A stretch of DNA of 64,000 nucleotides from Desmonostoc geniculatum HA4340-LM1. GTDB taxonomy: Bacteria; Cyanobacteriota; Cyanobacteriia; Cyanobacteriales; Nostocaceae. How positions within the stretch are numbered: the first letter of the stretch is position 1; every line of letters starts with the position of its first letter. The notes under the pieces were generated by a model. The model made no database searches. It was not told where the DNA came from and was given only the letters and a program-made list of their open reading frames with translations. Below are positions 44,808-53,404 of this stretch, piece by piece. The stretch is taken from contig JAHHHB010000022.1 of NCBI GenBank assembly GCA_019359545.1, positions 1 to 64,000 of the forward strand, written 5' to 3'. The translations under genes were made by a program, and so were the position numbers.

Positions 44808-45827
44808 ATGAACTTACCCGCAGCTAGTCGTCTCCAATTCACCCCTGATTTAAACATTTGCCGCATATTAAATGGGATGTGGCAAGTCTCTGGCGCACAC
44901 GGACGCATTAATCCCCAAGCTGCCATTGATAGTATGTTCAAATATTTAGATGCAGGCTTTACCACTTGGGATTTAGCAGATCATTACGGCCCCGCAGAAG
45001 ACTTTATTGGTGAGTTTCGTTGTCAACTAATTGATACCCGTGGCAAAGATGCTTTATCCCAAGTACAAGCCTTTACAAAATGGGTACCTCGTCCTGGGAA
45101 AATGACCAAAAAATTCGTCGAGGAAAATATTGATATTTCCCTGAGAAGGATGAATGTGCAATCATTAGATTTGATGCAATTTCATTGGTGGGAATATCGA
45201 GATCAAAATTATCTAGATGCCCTCAAATATATGGCAGAACTGCAAACAGAGGGCAAAATTAAGCATTTAGCTTTGACTAATTTTGACACGGAACACTTAA
45301 AAATTATTACCGAAGCAGGCATTAAAATTGTTTCTAACCAAGTACAATTTTCACTGGTCGATCGCCGTCCCGAAGTGAAAATGATTGAATTTTGTCAACA
45401 GCATGATATCAAACTTTTTACTTACGGTACAGTTTGCGGTGGTTTGTTATCAGAAAACTACTTGGGTAAACCAGAACCACGAGGATTTGATTTAGCTACT
45501 GCTAGTTTGAAAAAATACAAAAATATGATCGATGCTTGGGGTGGTTGGCAATTATTTCAAGAGTTGCTTGCTATCCTCAAGGAAATTGCAAATAAGCATG
45601 GGGTAAGCATTGCCAACCTGGCAGTACGTTACATTTTAGACCGGCCAAGTGTGGGAGGTGTAATAGTTGGTGCCAAACTTGGGGTATCTGAACATATAGA
45701 AGATAACGCCAAAGTCTTTAATTTTAGTTTAGATGGTGACGATGGCGATCGCATTAATGGTGTCTCTCGCCAATCACGCGATTTGTATCAGCTAATCGGC
45801 GATTGTGGAGATGAATATCGGCGATGA
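44808..45827 (+). CDS. Aldo/keto reductase
   Basis: A (beta/alpha)8 NAD(P)H-dependent oxidoreductase of about 339 residues starting at ATG 44808 (MNLPAASRLQFTPDLNICRI). Visible features are the catalytic-region string TTWDLADHYGPAEDFIGEF with Asp and Tyr, a KWVP Lys, and MQFHWWEYRD with the His. C-terminal KLGVSEHIEDNAKVF is typical of NADP binding. The substrate is unknown. Its last 86 bp recur at 47058-47143, on the far side of the two following genes. The TTG-started longer frame is not required. Confidence 0.9.
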   Translation: MNLPAASRLQFTPDLNICRILNGMWQVSGAHGRINPQAAIDSMFKYLDAGFTTWDLADHYGPAEDFIGEFRCQLIDTRGKDALSQVQAFTKWVPRPGKMTKKFVEENIDISLRRMNVQSLDLMQFHWWEYRDQNYLDALKYMAELQTEGKIKHLALTNFDTEHLKIITEAGIKIVSNQVQFSLVDRRPEVKMIEFCQQHDIKLFTYGTVCGGLLSENYLGKPEPRGFDLATASLKKYKNMIDAWGGWQLFQELLAILKEIANKHGVSIANLAVRYILDRPSVGGVIVGAKLGVSEHIEDNAKVFNFSLDGDDGDRINGVSRQSRDLYQLIGDCGDEYRR

Positions 45828-45828
45828 T
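45743..45828 (+). repeat. Left copy of an 86-bp imperfect direct repeat
   Basis: This is the genuine 3' end of the aldo/keto reductase gene, beginning at TGGCGATCGC. It matches 47058-47143 at all but four positions. The two copies bracket the DUF4365 gene pair. Confidence 0.88.
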
Positions 45829-45952
45829 ATAGCAATTCTATCTGATTTGCGATCGGTCAAAAGATGCATATCAAAATCACTGAATTTTAGATTTTAAATT
45901 TTGGATTTTGGATTGAAGATTCAAAATCCAAAATTGATTGACTCTGCAAATA

Positions 45953-46456
45953 ATGAGCCTCAATACCCAAAAAGAAGATTTTAGTTACGCTTATGTTTAC
46001 GCCGTCACCGCAACTGCTGGCTACTCCTTGCAAGCAGCCACACGTAGGTTAGATGATAGCGGCATCGACGCTACAATCACCGTACCCGGAAAACTCAACT
46101 CCAAGCGTCTGCCGAGATTTGATGTACAAATCAAATCTACATCCCAAAGAATTCTGAAAAAAACATCGATTAAATACAGACTCAGCGCCAAAAACTATGA
46201 CGAACTCCGGGAAAACGATCCTTTCGTGCCACAACTATTAATAGTTGTTTTAGTGCCAGAAGAAGTTAGCAACTGGTTATCCCAAACCGAAGAATCCCTA
46301 TGCCTCAAACGCAGCGGGTACTGGCTATCATTGCGCGGACAACCACCAGTTGATAACAAGACGAACATCACTGTGGAAATTAAGCGTCAAAATATATTTA
46401 GCCCCGATGCACTCAAAACCATAATGTCACGCATCGCTGTTGGAGAATCACTATGA
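45953..46456 (+). CDS. DUF4365 nuclease-like protein
   Basis: A protein of about 167 residues starting MSLNTQKEDFSYAYVYAVTA at ATG 45953. The core LDDSGIDATITVPGK ... RFDVQIKST (residues about 32-65) fits DUF4365, a predicted Mrr-like PD-(D/E)xK fold. The GID Asp and the Q-x-K of DVQIKST would be the active-site residues, with Gln in place of Glu as in Mrr. The following LLIVVLVPEEVSNWLSQTEE is also family-like. Its stop overlaps the start of the next gene by four bases. In other bacteria DUF4365 proteins occur in defence and mobile contexts. Confidence 0.8.
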   Translation: MSLNTQKEDFSYAYVYAVTATAGYSLQAATRRLDDSGIDATITVPGKLNSKRLPRFDVQIKSTSQRILKKTSIKYRLSAKNYDELRENDPFVPQLLIVVLVPEEVSNWLSQTEESLCLKRSGYWLSLRGQPPVDNKTNITVEIKRQNIFSPDALKTIMSRIAVGESL

Positions 46457-46980
46457 CAGCTATTTTCCCGGATGTGGAAAAATTCAAATATATCGACCCG
46501 CTACAAGTAGAAACTTACTTAGTTGGGCATGGTTGGCAGCAACAGCAACGTCAGGGTGATAAAGCTGGCATTTGGACTTTAGACGGCTTTGAAATTCTAC
46601 TTCCCCTCAAAGCAGAAATTATCGACTTTTCTCGTCGCATGGCGGAAGTTGTTGAAACTTTGGCATTAGCAGAAACCAGATCCCAACAGTCAATTTTGGG
46701 TGACTTAATTACAAATGCACCCAACACTACTATTCAAGCAGTCGTCACGCACATCGCCACACCTAACGCAGATCGCCTGAGTGGAGAAATTACTTTTCTG
46801 GGCATTGTTGTTGATAAACTGCGTCCCATCCACACTGAATTAGCCGATCGCGACTACATTCTGGCACTGAAAGCTTACCAAGAACGCTTACCCGTTTATT
46901 GCACGGGTGACTTAATTAAGTCTAACGGTATATTTATTCTGAAAAATCCCCATAAATTTCGCCTGGATGATACTGAATAA
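46453..46980 (+). CDS. Unidentified partner of the DUF4365 protein
   Basis: A 175-residue protein (MTAIFPDVEKFKYIDPLQVE...) translated from an ATGA overlap with the DUF4365 gene. The N-terminal half is mixed alpha/beta (VETYLVGHGWQQQQRQGDKA, EIIDFSRRMAEVVETLALAE). The C-terminal 80 residues are beta-rich (SGEITFLGIVVDKLRP, YILALKAYQERLPVYCTG, NGIFILKNPHKFRL), like OB- or SH3-type barrels found in conserved two-gene partners. No named family was recognised. Translational coupling implies joint function. Confidence 0.72.
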   Translation: MTAIFPDVEKFKYIDPLQVETYLVGHGWQQQQRQGDKAGIWTLDGFEILLPLKAEIIDFSRRMAEVVETLALAETRSQQSILGDLITNAPNTTIQAVVTHIATPNADRLSGEITFLGIVVDKLRPIHTELADRDYILALKAYQERLPVYCTGDLIKSNGIFILKNPHKFRLDDTE

Positions 46981-47031
46981 TGTTCCTACGCCGTGATATT
47001 CCTTGGCTGAAGATTCCAGATTACGAATGAT

Positions 47032-47143
47032 TGCAACAAAGCTTTCGCGTTTTTTGTTGGCGATCGCATTAATGCTGTCTCTCGTCAATCACGCGATTTG
47101 TACCAGCTAATCGGCGATTGTGGAGATGAATATCGGCGATAAT
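47032..47143 (+). repeat. Chimeric scar: flotillin fragment fused to aldo/keto reductase 3' end
   Basis: Bases 47032-47060 match 47982-48010 inside the flotillin gene with one mismatch. Bases 47058-47143 match 45743-45828 of the aldo/keto reductase with four mismatches. The joint falls at TTGG|CGATCGC, a HIP1-like site present in both parents nearby. The reductase part still ends in a stop codon (TAA for TGA), and two of the three codon differences are silent. Confidence 0.85.
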
Positions 47144-47253
47144 GCTTTGTGAAAATTTAGGACTACCTGAAATGATGCGTAAGTCCTAGGTATCTGAGTT
47201 TTCGTGAATGATTTAGGTATGCTATGTACTGGATATAATTGGTTTTTGAAGAC

Positions 47254-47275
47254 GCGATAAATCGCGTCTCTACAA
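47254..47275. repeat. Palindrome GACGCGATAAATCGCGTC
   Basis: An 18-bp near-perfect palindrome followed by TCTAC, in the same family as those near 14.2 and 29.15 kb. It lies just downstream of the flotillin stop (minus strand) and may help end that transcript. Confidence 0.6.
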
Positions 47276-47309
47276 GAGGGGTTTGGTTTGATACGATCGC
47301 AAAACTGAA

Positions 47310-49268
47310 TTACGAATTATTTTGATCGGTTTCCGTCTTGTTTTCGATAACAGTTGGTGTTGCGAGAGTTTCTAAAGAAACCTGGCTTGATGTGCCAGTT
47401 ATTACTTGATTATTGCCACGCACTAGCTGACTGATTTGACCGATTAGTTCACCTAATTTACCTTCGTCAAGTAAAGTATTTATTAAGGAAAGTCCGCTAG
47501 TAGATAGTAGCAATTTGTTAATATCTTGACTGCCGTTGCTGCCATTTGCACCAGGGAATGAATAAATGCGAGTATCTCCTAAAACTCCCGGTTGTGGTGC
47601 TAAGGCAGTGACAATTTCTGGTAGTTTGTCGGCTAATTCTGGCCAAATAGTTGTAATAATTTTGGCAGTGAGATTGGCGTTACTGATAGAATTTTCAGCG
47701 GAAATGTTTGCTCTAATACCCTCGGCTTCTGCTAAAACTCGATCGCGGTTAGCTGCTGCGAGGGTGCGAATTGCTTCTGCTTCTAATTCTGCTGCTTCTT
47801 GGGCTATTTCGGCTTGACGACGACGGCGGAAAGCATCGATTTCGACAACGTTGCGATCGCCGATACTCCGTTCTTGCGCTTCCCGTTCGGCTGCAATAAT
47901 CGATAGCTGTTTGTTGCGTTCGGCTTTTTCCACTTCCCCGGCGGTTTTAACTGATTCCTCGGCTTTGGCTTGTTGTGCTTGTGCAACAAAGCTTTCGCGT
48001 TTTTTATTGGCAATGGCGATCGCCACATCTTCTTGAGCTAGTTTTGCCAGTCGTTCTGACTCAGCTATCTGTACTTGTGCTTGGAGCTTTCCGGATTCTA
48101 CACTTTGTTGACGTGTAATCTCTGCTAGTTCAGATTCCTGTTTTTGCAGCGCTTGTACTACCTTTAGCTGCTTATTCCGTTCTTCTAGAGAAATATCAGC
48201 TTCAATTTGGCTTTGTTGCACCGATAATTTTTTGCGGATTTCTTCTTCTTCAACTGATTTTTCCTGCAAAATTTTAGTTCGGCGTACTGTTGCAGCTTCC
48301 CGATCTTTGGATTCTTGAATTTCCCGTTCTCGCTGGGCTTTTAGTGCTTCTACTTGCAATTTTTGCTCTAATTTCGCACTTTCTTGTTCTTGGGCAATTT
48401 GTAGCGATCGCTTTTGGGCATCCAATTCTTTTTGCTCAATTGTCACTTGTGCTGCTAACTCAACTTCCCGTTTTTGTTGAATCGATCGCTGAATAATTTC
48501 GGTTCGCAAGCGCACGCCTTGGGCATCAAAAAAGTTATCTGGATCGTAGGTAACACTTTCTAATATTTCGGAAATAGCAATGTTATTTAAAGTTAAGCCG
48601 ACTTTTTTCAAATCCGTCCCAACTAAGTTCAGCACTTCCTGAGCAAACCCTAATTTATCAGAATCAATTTCTGCTAAATCCTTGGTTTTAGCTGCCGCCC
48701 TAATTGCATCATCTGCTCTTTTTTCTAAAGCATTTTTGATATCTTCCGGAGTAATTTTAGTACCATTTTGAGATAATCTAGCCGCTGCTGTCAAAACATC
48801 TTCTTCAGAGGCATTAATACATACATAAAAAGTCACGCGGATATCTGCTCGCAAGTAATCTTTAGTCCGGACTGCAAGCTTGCCAGTCCGTTCCACATCA
48901 ATGGAAATTTCTCGCAGAGGTACGCGTGTCAGCTGATGGAATCCGGGTAAAACAATACAACCACCATAAAGAATCACCGCTTTCTTTTTAATAAAAAGAC
49001 CGCCAGTCCTGACAAAAGCTTCGTTGTTGGGTGTGACTACATAAACCCGCGTATAAGCAAACAGGCTGAATAATAGTAATAAAACTAAGCCAGCAATCAC
49101 CACTGGAAATACTAATCCACCATTGACTTGAGCAAAATTAGGCATAATTTTTACTGGGAGTGTTTGGTCAATTAATGTTATTTGTTTTTTTTGTTGTAAC
49201 TTAATCTGTGGAACTTCAACTATTTTGACACTTGGTAAAGACTGGATAAAAGTCAACCAAAAAAGCAT
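47310..49268 (-). CDS. yqiK: Flotillin (SPFH-domain, YqiK-like) protein
   Basis: A 652-residue protein with a membrane anchor (GGLVFPVVIAGLVLLLLFSLFA, around residues 50-70), an SPFH/band 7 domain (about 80-270), and a long Glu/Gln/Arg-rich coiled coil (270-530) with EAEAIRTLAAANRDRVLAEA. It is a YqiK-type flotillin, a scaffold of ordered membrane microdomains. An N-terminal stretch of about 40 residues precedes the family's usual start, which could be the ATG at 49145. It is encoded 12 bp downstream of a YqiJ-type partner. Confidence 0.92.
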   Translation of the reverse strand: MLFWLTFIQSLPSVKIVEVPQIKLQQKKQITLIDQTLPVKIMPNFAQVNGGLVFPVVIAGLVLLLLFSLFAYTRVYVVTPNNEAFVRTGGLFIKKKAVILYGGCIVLPGFHQLTRVPLREISIDVERTGKLAVRTKDYLRADIRVTFYVCINASEEDVLTAAARLSQNGTKITPEDIKNALEKRADDAIRAAAKTKDLAEIDSDKLGFAQEVLNLVGTDLKKVGLTLNNIAISEILESVTYDPDNFFDAQGVRLRTEIIQRSIQQKREVELAAQVTIEQKELDAQKRSLQIAQEQESAKLEQKLQVEALKAQREREIQESKDREAATVRRTKILQEKSVEEEEIRKKLSVQQSQIEADISLEERNKQLKVVQALQKQESELAEITRQQSVESGKLQAQVQIAESERLAKLAQEDVAIAIANKKRESFVAQAQQAKAEESVKTAGEVEKAERNKQLSIIAAEREAQERSIGDRNVVEIDAFRRRRQAEIAQEAAELEAEAIRTLAAANRDRVLAEAEGIRANISAENSISNANLTAKIITTIWPELADKLPEIVTALAPQPGVLGDTRIYSFPGANGSNGSQDINKLLLSTSGLSLINTLLDEGKLGELIGQISQLVRGNNQVITGTSSQVSLETLATPTVIENKTETDQNNS

Positions 49269-49280
49269 ATTTTTTTCCTC

Positions 49281-49967
49281 TTAATAATTTGAATCTCTAC
49301 GAGATGAATTAGTTAACCAGTGTTCTTCATCGGCACTATCTTTAGCAATAACTACGTAAATTTGTGCTTTGTGTTCAATAATTAAAACTCTTTCTCCACG
49401 TTGGGGTGCAATAGTTGCCCAGTCTGGGAGAACAGCACTAACTGTCAAAAGATTACGTTTTGCATCCAGCACATCTACTTGTCCAATTCTGCCTTGATTT
49501 TCAGTGGGAACATAAGCAGATGTTACGATCCCAACGCAACCTATTAAGCGATCGCTACTCACATCTTCCCCAAACTCAGCAAATATTTTGCCAATTGGTT
49601 GCGCTATCAATCCCCCCAATAATAAACTAATAATCAGTGAGCCAAATAATATAACGCTCCCAATAAAACTCACAATATTATTATTGGCAACTCCACCAAA
49701 CCAAACATTCAACATCCAGCCCAAAACGCCCCACAAACTCAAATCTGTAGCCAGTAACAATATCAATGGAGCTTTTCCAATCCCAGCCCATCCCAGGAAT
49801 TGCCCAAAGCCTAATTCACTATTGCTATCTGCCTCTACATCTGCATCTACATCTGCATCAATATCAAAATCTTCCCCTCCGCCACCGGAAATTATCATAA
49901 ACAAAAACAGCAAGACCCCCATCCCCAGAAAAATCCAATAGGGCAAGTTGTTTAGACTAAACAGCAT
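49281..49967 (-). CDS. yqiJ: YqiJ-like OB-fold membrane protein
   Basis: A 228-residue protein with three to four membrane helices (LPYWIFLGMGVLLFLFMIIS; APLILLLATDLSLWGVLGWM; IVSFIGSVILFGSLIISLLL), an acidic Asp-rich segment after the first helix (GGGGEDFDIDADVDADVEAD), and a C-terminal OB-like domain. It fits DUF1449/YqiJ, the NfeD-like partner of YqiK flotillins. The immediate coupling with the flotillin gene is the family's usual arrangement. Confidence 0.86.
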   Translation of the reverse strand: MLFSLNNLPYWIFLGMGVLLFLFMIISGGGGEDFDIDADVDADVEADSNSELGFGQFLGWAGIGKAPLILLLATDLSLWGVLGWMLNVWFGGVANNNIVSFIGSVILFGSLIISLLLGGLIAQPIGKIFAEFGEDVSSDRLIGCVGIVTSAYVPTENQGRIGQVDVLDAKRNLLTVSAVLPDWATIAPQRGERVLIIEHKAQIYVVIAKDSADEEHWLTNSSRRDSNY

Positions 49968-50328
49968 AATATTTCGTTAATGATATGCACTGGTAGTTTG
50001 GTAAAATATAATACTCTTAAAACTGGCTAAAAAAAGTGTCCACCCCAGAAAAAAGCCGATAAAAGCCTATCAATAGGTGGCTCTAAAGCTGCTAACTTCA
50101 AAATTGCTGAATTCTAAATTTTGACTCACTACTTTAGTATATTACATGAATAATACACAAAGCTCCATATCCATTTTATGAGTAGTTGCCTATAAAAAAA
50201 AGGAATAGAATTATTTATCTGGTAAAATAATATAAATCTTAAGGTTTTTCAAAAATTATTAACCTAAATTCAGGAAATCTAAAAATACTTTAATTTCCCC
50301 AAAACATCTATTTTTTCAAATATCTGGT
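49968..50328. other. Divergent intergenic region, no gene seen
   Basis: AT-rich DNA of about 360 bp between yqiJ and the dapF remnant. No repeat, ORF or clear operator was recognised. Confidence 0.5.
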
Positions 50329-50682
50329 ATGTTTGCTCAAGTGAAATACTCCAAGTATCACGCTCTCGGAAACGATTATTTAGTTATTTCTCCTCAAGAC
50401 TTAGCATTTGAATTAACCCCAGAAAAAATTGAGCGAATTTGTCATCGCAACTTTGGAATTGGCTCAGACGGCATTCTCTTTGGCCCCTTAGCATCTGGCA
50501 GTAGTAGCAGTGCAGCCGCCGCTGTTGCCTACAAATTGAACTTGTGTGATTCACACATCGCAGTTCACATGCCAGGAGGACAAATTGCGATCGCCATCAG
50601 TGATGATTTTACCGTCACAATGACTGGTGCCGTCACCAAAGTAGCTGACGGCTTAATGTCGCCCGAAGTCTTCGAGTATTGA
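50329..50682 (+). pseudogene. dapF: Internally deleted diaminopimelate epimerase
   Basis: An open frame of 117 residues joins the start of DapF (KYSKYHALGNDYLVI and RICHRNFGIGSDGILFGPL, residues about 6-54) directly to its end (SSAAAAVAYKLNLCDSHIAV, then HMPGGQIAIAISDDFTVTMT). About 160 residues between them, including the first catalytic cysteine and most of the substrate site, are missing. The second cysteine context (usually ACGTG) reads ASGSS. The family is about 275-285 residues long. Catalysis is excluded, though the frame is still open. An intact dapF must exist elsewhere. Confidence 0.85.
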
Positions 50683-50689
50683 GTACGGG

Positions 50690-50800
50690 GAGTGCTGAGT
50701 GAGGAGTGAGGAGTTAGGAGTTAAGAGTTATTCTTCCCCTGCTTCCCCTGCTTCCCCTGCCTCCCCTGCCTCCCCTGCCCCCCCTGCCCCCCTGCTCTCT
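50690..50800. repeat. STRR block (GAGTTAGGAGT, CCCCTGC)
   Basis: GAGTGAGGAGTTAGGAGTT units are followed by about seven CCCCTGC(C/T)T units between the dapF remnant and the convergent lytic transglycosylase gene. Confidence 0.9.
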
Positions 50801-50804
50801 TCCT

Positions 50805-53021
50805 TCACTGACTCGGCAGTTTCGGATGTGTAGTCGAGTACTTTGCCACGATGCTGGAAATCTCAGGGTTGTAAAGTCTCAGATAATTCCAGTAATTACC
50901 AAATACTTGACGCACATAATTTTTGGTTTCATCAAAGGGAATTTGTTCAACAAACTCATCTGGATCTTGTGTAGTGTAAGTTTGCAGCCATTTGGAGACA
51001 TTGCCAGGTCCAGCATTGTAACTGGCGATCGCTAGCAAGGAATTGTTGTTATATTGCTGATGGGTATGATCCAAATACCATGTACCCAGCATGATGTTTT
51101 GGTTAGGATCTTCGAGGTTTATTGTTTTGCTATCCAACTTGATTTGTGGGGCAATCCATTGAGCTGTACTGGGTAACACCTGCATTAAGCCAGTAGCATT
51201 TGCCACAGATTTAATTTTCGGTTGAAACCTGGACTCTTGACGAATTAAAGCAGTGACTAACAGAGGATTGAGTTGACGTTCAGTAGACCACTTTTCAATC
51301 TCTCGGAGATAGGGAAATGGATAACGAGCTTGCCAATAAGAGATTTGTTTGCTCAGGGTTTGATATTGGGCAAGTTCAGCTGGTATTTCTCGGTCTTCCA
51401 ATTTAGAAATTTTGTCAATTCCTACGAGATTTTCTCCCCTTACCATCTGCATCAACCCTTCAGTAAATTGCTCTGCTACTGTTGGCTGAATTTTGTTCTG
51501 AAATTCTGTTTGCCATTGTAACCAAGCATCACGGTCTTGACCCAACAGATACAATTCTTTGAAAGTCTCAGAACCCGCAGGAGGTAATGAACGCTGGGGT
51601 GCCACAACTTCCGGCTTCATTAGGCGCACGTTGTCAAAGTTGCCGACATTCAACCCTAACATCGTCGCCGATCGCCATGCATAGTAAGAGTAAGGAAACT
51701 GGCTAACCACATATTCATAAGCAGTTTGAGACTCCTGCTGTTTTCCTAGTGAAGCTGCCCATTTACCTACCCAAAAGCCAGCTCTGGGAGCCAAAATACT
51801 GTTAGGGTTGTTGGTAACAATTGGTTCTGCCCATTGCCAAGCACCAACGTAATCTTTGGCGTTGGCTTTCTCTTGGGCGATTTTCCAGCGATACTCTGCT
51901 GCTTCGTCAGAATTGCCGTACTTGCCTAAAAGTAATTGCCACGCCGAACTAGCTGACTTTTGATCTTTGAGTGCTTGGAAAGTTTTGGCTTTTTGTACCA
52001 GTGCAGTAGCAGCTTGATCGGGAAACTTACTAATTACCTGATCGAGATAGGGTAAGCCATCTTTGGGAGTTTTTGCTGTTTCTGCTAATCGCAGCAGGGC
52101 AGTTCCAGTTTCTTTGGCTTGGGGAAATTGCTGCACCACTTGTTTATAGGTGGCGTAGGCGTAGCCCGCCGCAGGCATCGCTTTTTCTTTATCTTTGCCC
52201 CCTACCTGTAACCCCCGTGCGGTGCGGTAGAGGTTGCGGGCTGTTTTGGGTGCTTTGGCATAAGCATTCCCCGCTTTGGGAAATTGATTATTTTCCCAAT
52301 AGGCTGTACCAATGAGTTCCCAGTCTTCGGGTTTGAGGGTAGGCTGTTTGACTAGCTGATCCAAAACCCCCACTATGCCTGGTTGGTCATAAGCATATTG
52401 TGCCAAAATCAACTGTAATTTTGGCTGATTGGGATTTTCTTGTAAGCGTTTGCGGATAATTTCCCAAGTCAAAGGATTAGAAGGAAATTGAGCGATCGCA
52501 GTTTCCTGTTCCTTTGGTTGGGCAATCAGGTATAAGGCTTTGACTGCGGCTGCTTCCTTGGGATACACTTTCAGCACTTTTCGCCGCAGATCCGAGGCTT
52601 TACCGTCCTCGCCGAGCATATCTTCTGCTTGGGCAAGTTTGAGCAAAATGTAAGGCGCGAGAACCGGATAGTCTTTCTCTAGTCCTTGGAGTAAAACCAG
52701 GGCTTTTTGCGCTTGGGTTCTTTCAATGTAATCACTCGCCAAAAGATAACGAGCGCGATTCCTATCTGGCGAAGGTGACTCTTGGGCGATCGCAGCTAGT
52801 TTTGCCGCCCGTTCTGGCAGAGATTGTGATATCAGTGGAAAGACCGCTGATTGGGCAATGCTAGCCTCAGATGTTTGCTCTACTTGGTTATTACCCAATT
52901 TGAGCCATTGTCCCAGAGATTTGCCAATCTCAGGCGCTGATACCATTGCCCCAGCTGAAAAGGCAAACAGTGCCGCAGCCGCGATTATCGAAATTTGCTT
53001 TTTTTGTAGTTTCTTCAGCAT
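50805..53021 (-). CDS. slt: Soluble lytic murein transglycosylase with TPR-like superhelix
   Basis: A 738-residue exported protein. It has an N-terminal signal/anchor helix (ISIIAAAALFAFSAGAMVSA), then a long alpha-superhelical region (about 60-560) of TPR-like repeats, and a C-terminal lysozyme-fold SLT domain. The catalytic Glu sits in ALIRQESRFQPK near residue 596, with NATGLMQVLPSTAQW and ASYNAGPGNVSKWL following. It cleaves peptidoglycan with 1,6-anhydro product. The layout equals that of E. coli Slt70 but with a larger helical domain. Confidence 0.93.
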   Translation of the reverse strand: MLKKLQKKQISIIAAAALFAFSAGAMVSAPEIGKSLGQWLKLGNNQVEQTSEASIAQSAVFPLISQSLPERAAKLAAIAQESPSPDRNRARYLLASDYIERTQAQKALVLLQGLEKDYPVLAPYILLKLAQAEDMLGEDGKASDLRRKVLKVYPKEAAAVKALYLIAQPKEQETAIAQFPSNPLTWEIIRKRLQENPNQPKLQLILAQYAYDQPGIVGVLDQLVKQPTLKPEDWELIGTAYWENNQFPKAGNAYAKAPKTARNLYRTARGLQVGGKDKEKAMPAAGYAYATYKQVVQQFPQAKETGTALLRLAETAKTPKDGLPYLDQVISKFPDQAATALVQKAKTFQALKDQKSASSAWQLLLGKYGNSDEAAEYRWKIAQEKANAKDYVGAWQWAEPIVTNNPNSILAPRAGFWVGKWAASLGKQQESQTAYEYVVSQFPYSYYAWRSATMLGLNVGNFDNVRLMKPEVVAPQRSLPPAGSETFKELYLLGQDRDAWLQWQTEFQNKIQPTVAEQFTEGLMQMVRGENLVGIDKISKLEDREIPAELAQYQTLSKQISYWQARYPFPYLREIEKWSTERQLNPLLVTALIRQESRFQPKIKSVANATGLMQVLPSTAQWIAPQIKLDSKTINLEDPNQNIMLGTWYLDHTHQQYNNNSLLAIASYNAGPGNVSKWLQTYTTQDPDEFVEQIPFDETKNYVRQVFGNYWNYLRLYNPEISSIVAKYSTTHPKLPSQ

Positions 53022-53404
53022 GAATACCCGCTGAAAAGTTCCGATGAATTTCCTGAAACTCTAGCACTCCTAACCATCAGTGTTACCAATTTTTAATTTC
53101 AGATTTTTAATTTTATGTAGAAAAATACTAATTTTCAATCTTAGGGTTGACAGTTCTTCAGTAAGCAGCATACATTAAACACTATTACATCTATCTTTGG
53201 AAAAAATGTAACAATTTTTATATCATTCCCATGATAATTGAATACACTTAGTAAAAATAAATCTTCTATCGCTTGCTTCCACGACTCATTCAATCGATCA
53301 AAGTAGGATAAGCATTGAAATTGTTTGACTCCTGAATTCTGGCTGGGATAATTTATAAGTTATGCTGTATCTCTTGCTTATCAAGTAAAGTAATTATCCC
53401 GATT
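53022..53404. other. AT-rich intergenic region, no gene seen
   Basis: About 380 bp without repeats or an open frame of coding character. It should hold the slt promoter. Confidence 0.5.

Noticed and set aside
51273..52315. Frames antisense to the lytic transglycosylase gene
   Set aside because: They lie within a clearly coding gene and show no domain features.
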